Assembly (NCBI GenBank): GCA_030068145.1
Contig: JAPJBO010000684.1
Span: 1-64,000, forward strand
Source of the DNA: Diplonema papillatum
Taxonomy: Eukaryota > Euglenozoa > Diplonemea > Diplonemida > Diplonemidae
Direction: 5' to 3'
Length of the DNA stretch: 64,000 nt
Each line of letters starts with the position of its first letter. The stretch's first letter is position 1. The notes beneath the pieces were generated by a model, which was not told the origin of the DNA, did no database searches, and saw only the letters and a list, made by a program, of their open reading frames with translations. The position numbers and the translations under genes were made by a program. Below, piece by piece: positions 31,813 to 42,149 of this stretch.

Positions 31813-34080
31813 TTAGAGACTGCTGCTGAGGAGGCCATCCCCCGTGACTCCCCCGGAGGGGGGCTTGTCAGGCCGAGTCACGACAGCATCAGGGAGAGTG
31901 AGGTCAACCATCTCTCCCTGCTCCGCTCCTGCTCCTGGGTTTGTTTGTTTGTTTTTGCTACCGCTGATCTGATTCGCTGATGGTGATGCTGCGCTCCGAG
32001 CTACCCCTGTCAAGGGCTGACTTGCTCCCTGGCTCTTTTGCGCGCTTTGTTCCTGTGACTTGGGGTTGCCTGACCTCCCGCTCGCTCCTGGTTTCCCTCC
32101 CCCGGCAAGGGGGGGTCCTTGTTGGCATCTTGTGCCGCTGACTCCTTGGCCGTTCCGTCCGTCCTGGCCCTCTTTCATTTTCTTGGGGTCTACCACCCTC
32201 TGCACCGCCGCACTCCTTTTCCTGGCTGGCGCTGTCGCCGCCCTCTGCTGTCCCTCCCGCCCTGCCCTGGCTGACTGGCTGCCAGGATCCGCTGCTTGAC
32301 GCCCTCGGGTGGGCTCAGGACTCACAGTCACCTTCACAGGTCGGGGACCCCTCAAGCTCACAGTGGGGGTGGCGGCTCCTCCTGCACCCCCAGTCCCCCT
32401 CAAACCGGACGCGTTGCCCAGACGCGACCGGCATGAGTTGCTCGCTTGAGTGGCCCCTTCCCCGCTCGGGATCGTGATCACCCCTCGCTTCCCCTCCTGC
32501 GCTTCGGCCGCCGATCCAGCGCAGTGCTGCCCATTATCTCCGCCCTGGCCAGCTAGCTGCGCCTGTCCCCCCGCTGCTTTTGGTGTTAATTTTAGTGCGG
32601 CACAACCGGGGGCCCCACCTGAGCTCCGGCCCCCGGGTGCCGCTGGGGGGGCGTACGGACCATACCTTTGAAGCGGCGGCAGTGCCGCCTCCTGCCGCCC
32701 TCCTGCTGGCCTTGCCGAGGCTGCTCGGGAAGGGTTGGAGCAACCTCGCCCCGTCGCGGCTTGGGGCACCAGGATCGCTGGGGAGACGGGGCTGCTCACC
32801 CCGCCTGCCCCCCCCTTGCTGGGTGAGTCGACCAAGATCACGCAGTCAGGGGAGCTCACCGTGGTGGATCCCTCGCCGCTTCGGTTGGAGGCTGCTCCTT
32901 GCCTCCCCGACCCCGCCGGCTTCTTCACCACCAGCTTGACGCTCTTCCCAGCCTTGGCCTCCGGCGCCCTGGCGGCCGGCTTGACGCTCGGAGTCGCGGT
33001 ACCTGTGCTGGTTTTGGTGGGGGGAGGAGCTGAAGAGTGAGAAGGGGGGGCTTGGCGTGCCTTCCGCAACGCCTCCCTCCTCAGCAGGGCTCGCGCTTCC
33101 ATCGCGTCGGCCTCCTGCATCGTCCTCTGCCTCCTCTGCTCCGCGTCCTTCCTACATACCTCCGCTCGCTCTGCCTCGGCCGCCTTCCGCTTCTCGTCGT
33201 TCTTGCGGATGAGCTCCGCGGCCACCGCTTGCGTGACGATTCGCTGGGCCCGCACCTCAGCAACGCGGGCTGCCTCCTTCTGCTCCGCCTCGGCCCGAAG
33301 GAGCGCAGCGGCCTCCGCTGCCTGCACTGCCTTCTGCCTGGCCTCCCTCTCCCGCTCGTCTGCGGAGGGGGCCGCACCCGGCTTGGGCGCGGGCTTCGCC
33401 GCCGGCTTTGCTGCCGGCTTGGGCGCCGGCTGCGCTCCTGCTTGTTCCTGTGCTGGGGGTGGGTTAGGGCGTACCTGTCTGTTTCCTCCCTCTGGTGGAG
33501 GTGGGTCGGAAGAGTCCGAGTCAGCACCCGCTGAGCCCGAGTCAGACGGGTCTGACCCGCTGCTCTCCTCATCCTCATCTATGGAAGCCTCCTCGCGCTC
33601 CTCTTCGCCGTCTGCTTCCGGCATCCCCGGTTCCAGCGACACCAAGGTGTTCGCCATGGCGATCCTGGAAACCGCCCTCATCACGGTGAAACTGAGCCGG
33701 TGGTAAACCAGCTGGGCGAGGGAGGGGTACGATTCCCAGTCGTACCTCCGGTGCAGCGCCGATATCAGCGCCCTCAGCTCCGGCCCCGCCGAGTCCCCCC
33801 ACGCCCCGAGGGTATCCACCACGATCGGCACCAGCTCCATCGCCAGCAGGGGGGCCTCCTGCTCCACCGCTCGTGTACTTGCCACGTTTGACAGCCTCAT
33901 ACGCGCCCCTGGTCCCTCGGCTGCCTTCCTGCACGACCCCTTCAAGGGGAACGTGATTGCGACGTCAATCAGCCGCAGCTTCCCCCCTCGCTGGTAGGCC
34001 ACATCGAGGCGGAGCCCCGTGTGCGCTGGCTGCGTGAACGGCTGCACCTGCTTGCTCGCCCAGAATGCTGGCCACCGAAT
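31813..34080 (-). CDS. 5'-truncated LINE C-terminal endonuclease-like domain fused to a long Ala/Pro-rich region
   Basis: The frame is open from a stop at 34081-34083 to the stop at 31813. No ATG precedes the homology (first possible start GTG at 34047), so the 5' part is missing. Numbering from that GTG, residues about 11-120 match the region found after the reverse transcriptase in many eukaryotic LINE-type elements. They include GLRLDV (Asp15), LIDVAITFPL (Asp28), PIVVDTLGAWG (74-84) and a helix with RLSFTVMRAVSRIA. The two Asp fit a PD-(D/E)xK-type nuclease. A Glu/Asp/Ser stretch follows, then Pro/Ala repeats (PKPAAKPAAK), a long charged Ala-rich probable coiled coil (about 230-345) and about 380 residues of Gly/Ala/Pro/Ser. 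CVILVDSPS and, near the C-terminus, EMVDLTLPDA resemble SUMO-interaction motifs. Missing RT plus an intact 750-codon frame is odd. Confidence 0.6.
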   Translation of the reverse strand: MRWPAFWASKQVQPFTQPAHTGLRLDVAYQRGGKLRLIDVAITFPLKGSCRKAAEGPGARMRLSNVASTRAVEQEAPLLAMELVPIVVDTLGAWGDSAGPELRALISALHRRYDWESYPSLAQLVYHRLSFTVMRAVSRIAMANTLVSLEPGMPEADGEEEREEASIDEDEESSGSDPSDSGSAGADSDSSDPPPPEGGNRQVRPNPPPAQEQAGAQPAPKPAAKPAAKPAPKPGAAPSADEREREARQKAVQAAEAAALLRAEAEQKEAARVAEVRAQRIVTQAVAAELIRKNDEKRKAAEAERAEVCRKDAEQRRQRTMQEADAMEARALLRREALRKARQAPPSHSSAPPPTKTSTGTATPSVKPAARAPEAKAGKSVKLVVKKPAGSGRQGAASNRSGEGSTTVSSPDCVILVDSPSKGGAGGVSSPVSPAILVPQAATGRGCSNPSRAASARPAGGRQEAALPPLQRYGPYAPPAAPGGRSSGGAPGCAALKLTPKAAGGQAQLAGQGGDNGQHCAGSAAEAQEGKRGVITIPSGEGATQASNSCRSRLGNASGLRGTGGAGGAATPTVSLRGPRPVKVTVSPEPTRGRQAADPGSQSARAGREGQQRAATAPARKRSAAVQRVVDPKKMKEGQDGRNGQGVSGTRCQQGPPLAGGGKPGASGRSGNPKSQEQSAQKSQGASQPLTGVARSAASPSANQISGSKNKQTNPGAGAEQGEMVDLTLPDAVVTRPDKPPSGGVTGDGLLSSSL

Positions 34081-34327
34081 TCAGTTCACGTTTCCTGCAC
34101 AACGGCGCACAGACGAATTCCTGAGCAAAAGTCTTCTGTGCTCAGTTTGTGCGCAGACCTGTGTTGGCAACACTTAACCCACCCCCCCCAACCCACTCAG
34201 CCCACCCACCAACTCAAACACCCACCCCAAACCACACAACACCAAATCATCAACCACACCATCTCACACCCCCATCTCACCCACTCACACCATCAAAATG
34301 CACTGTAAACACCACAGTCAGCCAGGA

Positions 34328-36142
34328 GACAAAGTGAAGATTTTTCGACTTAAAATCTTCACTTTGTCTCCAAACTGGATCTTCACTTTGTATCCAAACA
34401 GGATCTTCACTTTGTACCCAGGAGACAAAGTGAAGATTTTTCGACTTAAAATCTTCACTTTGTCTCCAAACAGGATCTCATGCAGGGTCAGAACCTTGTG
34501 TCTTTTTGAAAATGGCAAAAAAAAAAAACTCCGGAAAAAAATTGGGTTTTTTGAATTTTAAAAGTTTGGAACAAACTCTACAGTAATTTTTGAGGAAGTT
34601 GAGCAATTTTTTTTTTTTCCAAAGGCTCCATCGGCCCCGCGGGAGCGTTTTAAAAAGACACAAGGTTCTGACCCTGCATGATCTTCACTTTGTATGCTGG
34701 GTACAAAGTGAAGATCTCCAAAGTGAAGATCCAGTTTGGATACAAAGTGAAGATTTTTCGACTTAAAATCTTCACTTTGTATCCAAACTGGATCTTCACT
34801 TTGTACCCGGGAGACAAAGTGAAGATTTTTCGACTTAAAATCTTCACTTTGTCTCCAAACAGGATCTTCACTTTGTATCCTGGATACAAAGTGAAGATCT
34901 CCAAAGTGAAGATCCAGTTTGGAGATTAAAATCTTCACTTTGTATCCAAACAGGATCTTCACTTTGTACCCGGGAGACAAAGTGAAGATTTTTCGACTTA
35001 AAATCTTCACTTTGTCTCCAAACAGGATCTTCACTTTGTATCCTGATTTTTCGACTTAAAATCTTCACTTTGTATCCAAACAGGATCTTCACTTTGTACC
35101 CAGGAGACAAAGTGAAGATTTTTCGACTTAAAATCTTCACTTTGTCTCCAAACAGGATCTTCACTTTGTATCCTGGATACAAAGTGAAGATCTCCAAAGT
35201 GAAGATCCAGTTTGGAGATTTTTCGACTTAAAATCTTCACTTTGTATCCAAACTGGATCTTCACTTTGTACCCAGGAGACAAAGTGAAGATTTTTCGACT
35301 TAAAATCTTCACTTTGTCTCCAAACTGGATCTTCACTTTGTCTCCAAACAGGATCTTCACTTTGTATCCTGGGTACAAAGTGAAGATCTCCAAAGTGAGG
35401 ATCCAGTTTGGATACAAAGTGAAGATTTTTCGACTTAAAATCTTCACTTTGTATCCAAACTGGATCTTCACTTTGTCTCCAAACAGGATCTTCACTTTGT
35501 ACCCGGGAGACAAAGTGAAGATTTTTCGACTTAAAATCTTCACTTTGTCTCCAAACAGGATCTTCACTTTGTATCCTGGATACAAAGTGAAGATCTCCAA
35601 AGTGAAGATCCAGTTTGGAGATTTTTCGACTTAAAATCTTCACTTTGTATCCAAACTGGATCTTCACTTTGTACCCGGGAGACAAAGTGAAGATTTTTCG
35701 ACTTAAAATCTTCACTTTGTCTCCAAACTGGATCTTCACTTTGTCTCCAAACAGGATCTTCACTTTGTATCCTGGGTACAAAGTGAAGATCTCCAAAGTG
35801 AAGATCCAGTTTGGATACAAAGTGAAGATTTTTCGACTTAAAATCTTCACTTTGTATCCAAACTGGATCTTCACTTTGTCTCCAAACAGGATCTTCACTT
35901 TGTATCCAAACAGGATCTTCACTTTGTACCCGGGAGACAAAGTGAAGATTTTTCGACTTAAAATCTTCACTTTGTCTCCAAACAGGATCTTCACTTTGTA
36001 TCCGGGATGTAAAGTGAAGATCTCTAAAGTGAAGATCCTGTTTGGAGACAAAGTGAAGATGATCCAAAGTGAAGATCAGTAAAGTGAAGATCCAGTCAGG
36101 ATACAAAGTGAAGATCCAGTTTGGATACAAAGTGAAGATCTT
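34328..36142. repeat. Array of nested hairpins built on ATCTTCACTTTGT
   Basis: The core ATCTTCACTTTGT and its reverse complement alternate throughout. The main palindrome is ACAAAGTGAAGATTTT, loop TCGACTT, then its exact complement: a 16-bp stem with a constant 7-base loop, seen many times. Between them lie shorter palindromes with 13-bp stems around a CCCGGG- or CCTGG-type loop. The array is interrupted by one MITE (34479-34680). Long open frames on both strands (repeating KVKI or QSEDPVW) follow from the repeat and are not genes. Confidence 0.95.
34479..34680 (+). mobile_element. MITE-M copy 1
   Basis: 202 bp. It begins CATGCAGGGTCAGAACC and ends with the inverse. The terminal inverted repeats are about 28 bp and the interior is T/A-rich. 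The 4-bp target duplication ATCT (34475-34478 and 34681-34684) interrupts the hairpin array cleanly. Confidence 0.93.
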
Positions 36143-36154
36143 GGTTTCTCGTAT

Positions 36155-36366
36155 CATGTAGGGTCAAAACCTTGTGTCTTTTTGAAAATGGCAAAAAAAA
36201 AAATTCTGGGAAAAAAATGGGTTTTTTGAATTTTAGAAGTTTGGAACAAACTCTGCAGTAATTTTTGAGGAAGTTGAGCAAAAAAAAATTTTTCCAACTT
36301 TTTTTTTTGGGGTCCATCGGCTCCGCGGGAGCGTTTTAAAAAGACACAAGGTTCTGACCCTGCATG
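36155..36366 (+). mobile_element. MITE-M copy 2
   Basis: 212 bp, flanked by GTAT at 36151-36154 and 36367-36370. The left end has a CATGTAGGG variant. Confidence 0.92.
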
Positions 36367-36389
36367 GTATCTAAAGTGAAGATCTGTAA

Positions 36390-36603
36390 GGGAGGTCACA
36401 TTTTTACCTTACCGGGGAAAATCCCCGGTGGTGTCAGCCAAAAGGTCCAAGGTCCCCCCCCCCCCCCCGGTGGTTTTTTTGCTTGAAAAACCACAAAATG
36501 TGCATCCAACTTTTTTTTTGCCCCATTGGACAGTAGCCCAGTCGCAAGATCACCGCCTTCGAGGCCGACGGTGCACGGTTCGAATCCCGCAGCTGGCATT
36601 TTT
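36390..36603 (+). mobile_element. SINE-like element with tRNA-like Pol III module, copy 1
   Basis: Begins GGGAGGTCACATTTTTACC and ends in a tRNA-like segment and T5. The same leading sequence occurs inverted at 40430-40613, where a B box again lies at the far end. Both copies sit beside sequence of the AAAGTGAAGAT array. The tRNA-like part lies 3' of the shared part, which is unusual for a SINE. Confidence 0.5.
36527..36603 (+). other. tRNA-like Pol III unit (degenerate tRNA or SINE head)
   Basis: The A box TAGCCCAGTCG (36534-36544) and B box GGTTCGAATCC (36577-36587) both fit the consensus at tRNA-like spacing, with a TTTTT terminator at 36599-36603. A CTTCGAG loop would give anticodon TCG. 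However, the acceptor stem does not pair and the T and anticodon stems contain mismatches. It is therefore not a working tRNA but may be transcribed. Confidence 0.55.
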
Positions 36604-37593
36604 CTCGAGATCCAATCTTCAATCAATTCCGTCAACCTTCAACTTTTTCCCGGGCGACTGTACAACCTACTACTGTCGTAGTACTGCTACTCCGTCACGT
36701 CAGTACTGTAGTCCTACAACACCCCAAATCCAGCCTGTCGTTGCATCGAGTCGTCGCTGTCAGTCGGCGCCACCACATTGATGACAATCCCACCTTGACT
36801 TTTTGCACCGCACTTTCTAGCGTTATTTCGTGAGTTTCCCCACCCGGACTCCGCCGACCAAGGAATCCTGGTGTTCATTTTGTCGATAGAAGGCACTCTC
36901 GACGAGTCTCGTCAAGTCTCGAACCAGCTGAATCGAGGAATCCAGTTGAGCCTTGAGCCTCGAACTTGAGCTTAAATGCCTCCCGTTTCCGTTCCGAATC
37001 GAGGCTCTCGGATTCGGGACGGAAGTTTCATTTGGCAGTAGCTGAGTTACAGTGAGTAACCGTCATCAAGACATGGGCGTATTCAGTCTGACAGGCATCA
37101 CACCGTCATTCAGTTGCGACCCGGCCTACCGTCGTATCAAGCATTCAAGTCTCATCAACAATCAAGTTTGGATGAACTTCTTCTTCGCAATATTCACGTC
37201 ATTGGAAGCTTGCCAGAATGGGAAGTCAGGGAAAGGACGAAGGAGATCCTGATTCAGGACTGAAGAACACGTTGAGTCAGACTCAGAGAGAGCGGTCCGC
37301 AGCTGATGACACTGTGACACTGACAGTGTCACACAAAAAAAAAAGTGTGCTGACACCACACGCGGCCGATGTCATGGGCCGACATGGGTTGGATGATGGG
37401 TCGTCCACTCCAGACCATGATGGGACAGACGATTCGAGGGAACGTCACAAGGCTACACTATCTATAGGCCGACCAAAGCAGCGACAACGTCAACAATCAG
37501 AACTTCTCACGGAAGTCAGTTGCAATGGCATGAGACCATCGCTGGTTGGCGTGACGTAGCAGTCTGAGCAGATCTTTTCAACGACGTTTTGCT
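36604..37593. other. No gene firmly recognised; one hydrophilic ORF at 37218-37559 (+)
   Basis: Unique sequence with several short tandem words (GTCGTAGTACTGCTACT-type near 36670-36715). The 113-codon frame at 37218-37559 is Ser/Asp/Arg/Lys-rich with GRPKQRQRQQ near its end. I recognise no domain, and it runs straight up to the minisatellite. It is possibly a fragment of a transposon gene. Confidence 0.35.
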
Positions 37594-37795
37594 CGATGGG
37601 GACACCTCAAAACGTGGTGGAAACAACTTACCCTTGATGGGGACACCTCAAAACGTGGTGGAAACACTTTACCATTGATGGGGACACCTCAAAATGCGGT
37701 GGAAACACCTTACCATTGATGGGGACACCTCAAAATGCGGTGGAAACACCTTACCCTTGATGGGGACACCTCAAAACGTGGTGGAAACACCTTAC

Positions 37796-38007
37796 CATGC
37801 AGGGTCAAAACCTTGTGTCTTTTTGAAAATGGCAAAAAAAAAAATTCCGCAAAAAAATTGGGATTTTTGAATTTTAAAAGTTTGGAACAAACTCTACAGT
37901 AATTTTTGAGGAAGTTGAGCAAATTTTTTTTTTTCCGAAATATTTTTTAGGGCTCCATCAGCCCCGCGGGAGCGTTTTAAAAAGACACAAGGTTTTGACC
38001 CTGCATG
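37796..38007 (+). mobile_element. MITE-M copy 3
   Basis: 212 bp, inserted in a minisatellite unit with target duplication TTAC (37792-37795 and 38008-38011). Confidence 0.94.
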
Positions 38008-39420
38008 TTACCATTGATGGGGACACCTCAAAATGCGGTGGAAACACTTTACCCTTGATGGGGACACCTCAAAACGTGGTGGAAACACCTTACCATTGAT
38101 GGGGACACCTCAAAATGCGGTGGAAACACCTTACCAATGATGGGGACACCTCAAAATGCGGTGGAAACACCTTACCATTGATGGGGACACCTCAAAATGC
38201 GGTGGAAACACTTTACCCTTGATGGGGACACCTCAAAATGCGGTGGAAACACTTTACCCTTGATGGGGACACCTCAAAATGCGGTGGAAACACCTTACCA
38301 TTGATGGGGACACCTCAAAATGCGGTGGAAACACCTTACCATTGATGGGGACACCTCAAAACGTGGTGGAAACAACTTACCCTTGATGGGGACACCTCAA
38401 AATGCGGTGGAAACACTTTACCCTTGATGGGGACACCTCAAAATGCGGTGGAAACACCTTACCATTGATGGGGACACCTCAAAACGTGGTGGAAACAACT
38501 TACCCTTGATGGGGACACCTCAAAACGTGGTGGAAACACCTACCCTTGATGGGGACACCTCAAAACGTGGTGGAAACACTTTACCCTTGATGGGGACACC
38601 TCAAAATGCGGTGGAAACACTTAACCCTTGATGGGGACACCTCAAAATGCGGTGGAAACACCTTACCATTGATGGGGACACCTCAAAATGCGGTGGAAAC
38701 ACCTTACCATTGATGGGGACACCTCAAAACGTAGTGGAAACACCTTACCATTGATGGGGACACCTCAAAATGCGGTGGAAACACCTTACCATTGATGGGG
38801 ACACTCACAGTTTCACTGAGGGAGTTGATGCACCACGAAAAGTCGATTAGAGAACTTAACACAGCCTTCGGGTGTGGTTGGTTCAAAGAGAAATTCAAGT
38901 TTTCCACCCTCCCTAACCCCCGGTGACCTCGCCCAAGCTCGTTTCCCCGGGTTAAGGCAGTCACTCAACATTCCCTTGCGCTAGTGCTATCAGTTACAAA
39001 GACGTGTTCTTACTTCTCCCTTTCTCCTAAGCAGTTCTCGTCAGACAATACGAAGAGCAGAAGCTCTTCTAGGCAGTTCTCGTCAGACAATACGAAGAGC
39101 AGAAACTCCTCAAAACGTGGTGGAAACAACTTACCCTTGATGGGGACACCTCAAAATGCGGTGGAAACACCTTACCAATGATGGGGACACCTCAAAATGC
39201 GTGGAAACACCTTACCATTGATGGGGACACCTCAAAATGCGGTGGAAACACCTTACCCTTGATGGGGACACCTCAAAACGTAGTGGAAACACCTTACCAT
39301 TGATGGGGACACCTCAAAATGCGGTGGAAACACCTTACCAATGATGGGGACACCTCAAAACGTGGTGGAAACAACTTACCCTTGATGGGGACACCTCAAA
39401 ACGTGGTGGAAACACCTTAC

Positions 39421-39633
39421 CATGCAGGGTCAAAACCTTGTGTCTTTTTAAAACGCTCCCGCGGGGCCGATGGAGCCCTAAAAATTTTTTTGGAAATAAA
39501 AAAATTTGCTCAACTTCCTCAAAAATTACTGCAGAGTTTGTTCCAAACTTTTAAAATTCAAAAACCCCAATTTTTTTCCGGAAATTTTTTTTTTTGCCAT
39601 TTTCAAAAAGACACAAGGTTTTGACCCTGCATG
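39421..39633 (-). mobile_element. MITE-M copy 4
   Basis: 213 bp, in reverse orientation relative to copy 3. TTAC duplication at 39417-39420 and 39634-39637, at the same position of the 41-bp unit as copies 3 and 5. Confidence 0.94.
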
Positions 39634-39800
39634 TTACCATTGATGGGACACCTCAAAATGCGGTGGAAACACCTTACCAATGATGGGGACACCTCAAAAT
39701 GCGGTGGAAACACCTTACCATTGATGGGGACACCTCAAAATGCGGTGGAAACACTTTTCCCTTGATGGGGTCACCTCAAAATGCGGTGGAAACACTTTAC

Positions 39801-40011
39801 CATGCAGGGTCAAAACCTTGTGTCTTTTTAAAACGCTCCCGCGGGGCCGATGGAGCCCTAAAATTTTTTTTGGAAAAAAAAAATTTGCTCAACTTCCTCA
39901 AAAAGTACTGCAGAGTTTGTTCCAAACTTTTAAAATTCAAAAACCCCAATTTTTTCTGGAATTTTTTTTTTTTGCCATTTTCAAAAAGACACAAGGTTTT
40001 GACCCTGCATG
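39801..40011 (-). mobile_element. MITE-M copy 5
   Basis: 211 bp, reverse orientation. TTAC duplication at 39797-39800 and 40012-40015. Confidence 0.94.
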
Positions 40012-40098
40012 TTACCATTGATGGGGACACCTCAAAATGCGGTGGAAACACCTTCTCATTGATGGGGGTTTCTCCGCCGGGTACTCTACAAGACGTAT

Positions 40099-40310
40099 CA
40101 TGCAGGGTCAAAACCTTGTGTCTTTTTGGAAATGGCCAAAGTTTTATTTCCAGAAAAAAAATGGGGGTTTTGAATTTTAAAAATTTGGAACAAACTCTGC
40201 GGTAATTTTTGTGGAAATTGAGCAAATTTTTTTTTTGCCAAAATTTTTTTTTGGGATCCATCGGCCCCGCGGAAGCGTTTTAAAAAGACACAAGGTTCTG
40301 ACCCTGCATG
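40099..40310 (+). mobile_element. MITE-M copy 6
   Basis: 212 bp, GTAT duplication at 40095-40098 and 40311-40314. Confidence 0.93.
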
Positions 40311-40429
40311 GTATAAGCCCAGACAAGCCCTGTTAGGTTGTTAGTACCGTACCGTTTGGGCGGGGGGCTGCGCCCCCCGAACCCCCCCATCTTTTAAAGA
40401 AGATTTTTGAGGATTTTTGATCAAACTTT

Positions 40430-40613
40430 CGGAGAACGATGCTGTAGTTTTGCCTGCGGAAAAGAGCTTGGAAGGGAATCGAACCTGGGTGTACGTACAG
40501 GCTGGGGGGAAATAATTGCCCGCGCCTTCAAAATTATAAAAGGTGGTAGCGGTACCCCCCCCCCCCTGGTTCCAGTGGGAAATTTTCCCGGTAAGGTAAA
40601 AATGTGACCTCCC
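40430..40613 (-). mobile_element. SINE-like element, copy 2
   Basis: On the minus strand it starts with the same GGGAGGTCACATTTTTACC as 36390 and carries a perfect B box GGTTCGATTCC (40485-40475). No convincing A box or tRNA fold. It contains a 14-C run (40557-40566 region). Confidence 0.45.
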
Positions 40614-40614
40614 T

Positions 40615-40685
40615 AAAGTGAAGATTTTTCGACTTAAAATCTTCACTTTGCATCCGGAGACAAAGTGAAGATGAGCCAAAGTGAA
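40615..40685. repeat. Solo unit of the hairpin array
   Basis: One full AAAGTGAAGATTTT-TCGACTT-AAAATCTTCACTTT hairpin plus two half units, 4.5 kb from the main array and directly beside SINE-like copy 2. Confidence 0.85.
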
Positions 40686-40775
40686 GACCTGCCCCGCGAC
40701 ACAAACACGGGAACTCGAGGACAGCGGTATTGCACGCCTGTAATCGGACTCGGCCCCGACTCAATCACCGTATAC

Positions 40776-40960
40776 CATGCAGGGTCAGAACCTTGTGTCT
40801 TTTTGGAAATGGCCAAAATTTTGTTTCCAGAAAAAAAATGGGGTTTTTGAATTTTAAAAATTTGGAACAAACTCTGCAGTAATTTTTGCGGTAATTGAGC
40901 AAAAAATTTTTTTGCCAAAATTTTTTTTTGGGGTCCATCGGCCCCGCGGGAGCGTTTTAA
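40776..40960 (+). mobile_element. MITE-M copy 7 (right end missing)
   Basis: Has the left terminus but stops at GCGTTTTAA, where copy 8 begins. It lacks the right terminal repeat. ATAC precedes it (40772-40775). Confidence 0.85.
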
Positions 40961-41172
40961 CATGCAGGGTCAGAACCTTGTGTCTTTTTGGAAATGGCCA
41001 AAATTTTATTTCCAGAAAAAAAATGGGGTTTTTGAATTTTAAAAGTTTGGAACAAACTCTGTGGTAATTTTTGTGGAAGTTGAGCAAAATTTTTTTTTGC
41101 CAAAATTTTTTTTTGGGGTCCATCGGCCCCGCAGGAGCGTTTTAAAAAGACACAAGGTTCTGACCCTGCATG
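40961..41172 (+). mobile_element. MITE-M copy 8
   Basis: Complete, joined head to tail to copy 7. ATAC follows at 41173-41176, so copies 7 and 8 together are flanked by one ATAC pair. Confidence 0.88.
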
Positions 41173-41176
41173 ATAC

Positions 41177-41389
41177 CATGCAGGGTCAAAACCTTGTGTC
41201 TTTTCAAAACGCTCCCGCGGGGCTGATGGAGCCCAAAAAATTTTTTCGGAAAAAAAATTTTTTGCTCAACTTCCTCAAAAATTACTGCAGAGTTTGTTCC
41301 AAACTTTTAAAATTCAAAAAACCCATTTTTTTTCTGGAAATTTTTTTTTTTGCCATTTTCAAAAAGACACAAGGTTTTGACCCTGCATG
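41177..41389 (-). mobile_element. MITE-M copy 9
   Basis: 213 bp, reverse orientation. ATAC on both sides (41173-41176 and 41390-41393). Confidence 0.92.
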
Positions 41390-41393
41390 ATAC

Positions 41394-42145
41394 CGGGCCC
41401 CGCCTCGACCGTCGGAGGGATAACCCCCCCGGCCACGAGAGCGCGTCCGAGGAACAGTCACGACCGTGACTGCGAGACGGCCGACCCCCGACGTCGAAGC
41501 AACCTCGAAGAGCGACGAAACGAAGGCAAAGCGAAGCGAAGTACAAATGGAGAACGAGAGTAGGAAGCTAGAGAATTCTACTACGGCACCTTGCACTTGA
41601 CACTTTGAGCCAAGAAAGTAGAAAGAGGAGCAGTGGCATTACTAGCGAAAAGCGAATTGATTTGCCCAGTACGTATAGGTGCCTCAAGCATCGCAAGCAA
41701 AACTGAGGTCCGATGCTCACCCGAGAGGGTACGGCTCGGAGGAGACAGCATTGAAACATGAAAAGCTGCGCACCCTGACCACGCCCTCGGACTTGGAGTA
41801 GGACCTCAAACTTTACGTGAACCGAAAACCGTTATCAGAAAGTGAACCAATTTACGTAAACCGAAAACCATTACCAGAAAGCGAACCCAATAACGAGAAC
41901 CAAGAACCGTAGCCAGAAGGAAAAACAATTTACGTGAAACAAAAAAAACCGAAAAACGAACAAGTAGTAGTCATCACTCCATCACAAACAACACAACGGA
42001 GTAAATGGTGGCACAAAGAACCACTGTACGCTTGCCCGTTAGAGACCGTCTTGCCTCGTCTTGCCCGGGCTTCGTTCCGCCCTACAGAACAGAACAGAAA
42101 TCGGATTTCATGCATGAAGTTTTTGAGAATTTTTGCTGTCTTCGG
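41394..42145. other. No gene recognised
   Basis: A unique-looking stretch with a short direct repeat of TTACGTGAACCGAAAACC-type words between 41813 and 41960. No coding or RNA feature supported. Confidence 0.5.
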
Positions 42146-42149
42146 TGGT

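Larger units (their letters stand above)
37594..40065. repeat. 41-bp minisatellite, interrupted by MITEs and a unique block
   Basis: Unit GATGGGGACACCTCAAAA followed by ATGCGGTGG or ACGTGGTGG, AAACACCTTACC and ATT or CTT. The period is 41 bp (for example 38280 and 38321). Two main variants are intermixed. Segments are 37594-37795, 38008-38809, 39106-39420, 39634-39800 and 40012-40065. Breaks are three MITE insertions and a unique block at 38810-39105. Open frames here simply follow the repeat. Confidence 0.95.

Noticed and set aside
33037..33706. Plus-strand Ala/Arg-rich frames of 165-167 codons
   Set aside because: Shadows of the minus-strand Ala/Pro-rich frame at 31813-34080.
34558..36157. 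Long repetitive frames (KVKI / QSEDPVW) on both strands
   Set aside because: They arise from the hairpin repeat unit, exist on both strands at once and have no start or context.
36527..36603. Functional tRNA-Arg (TCG)
   Set aside because: A and B boxes fit, but the acceptor stem does not pair and the T and anticodon stems have mismatches.
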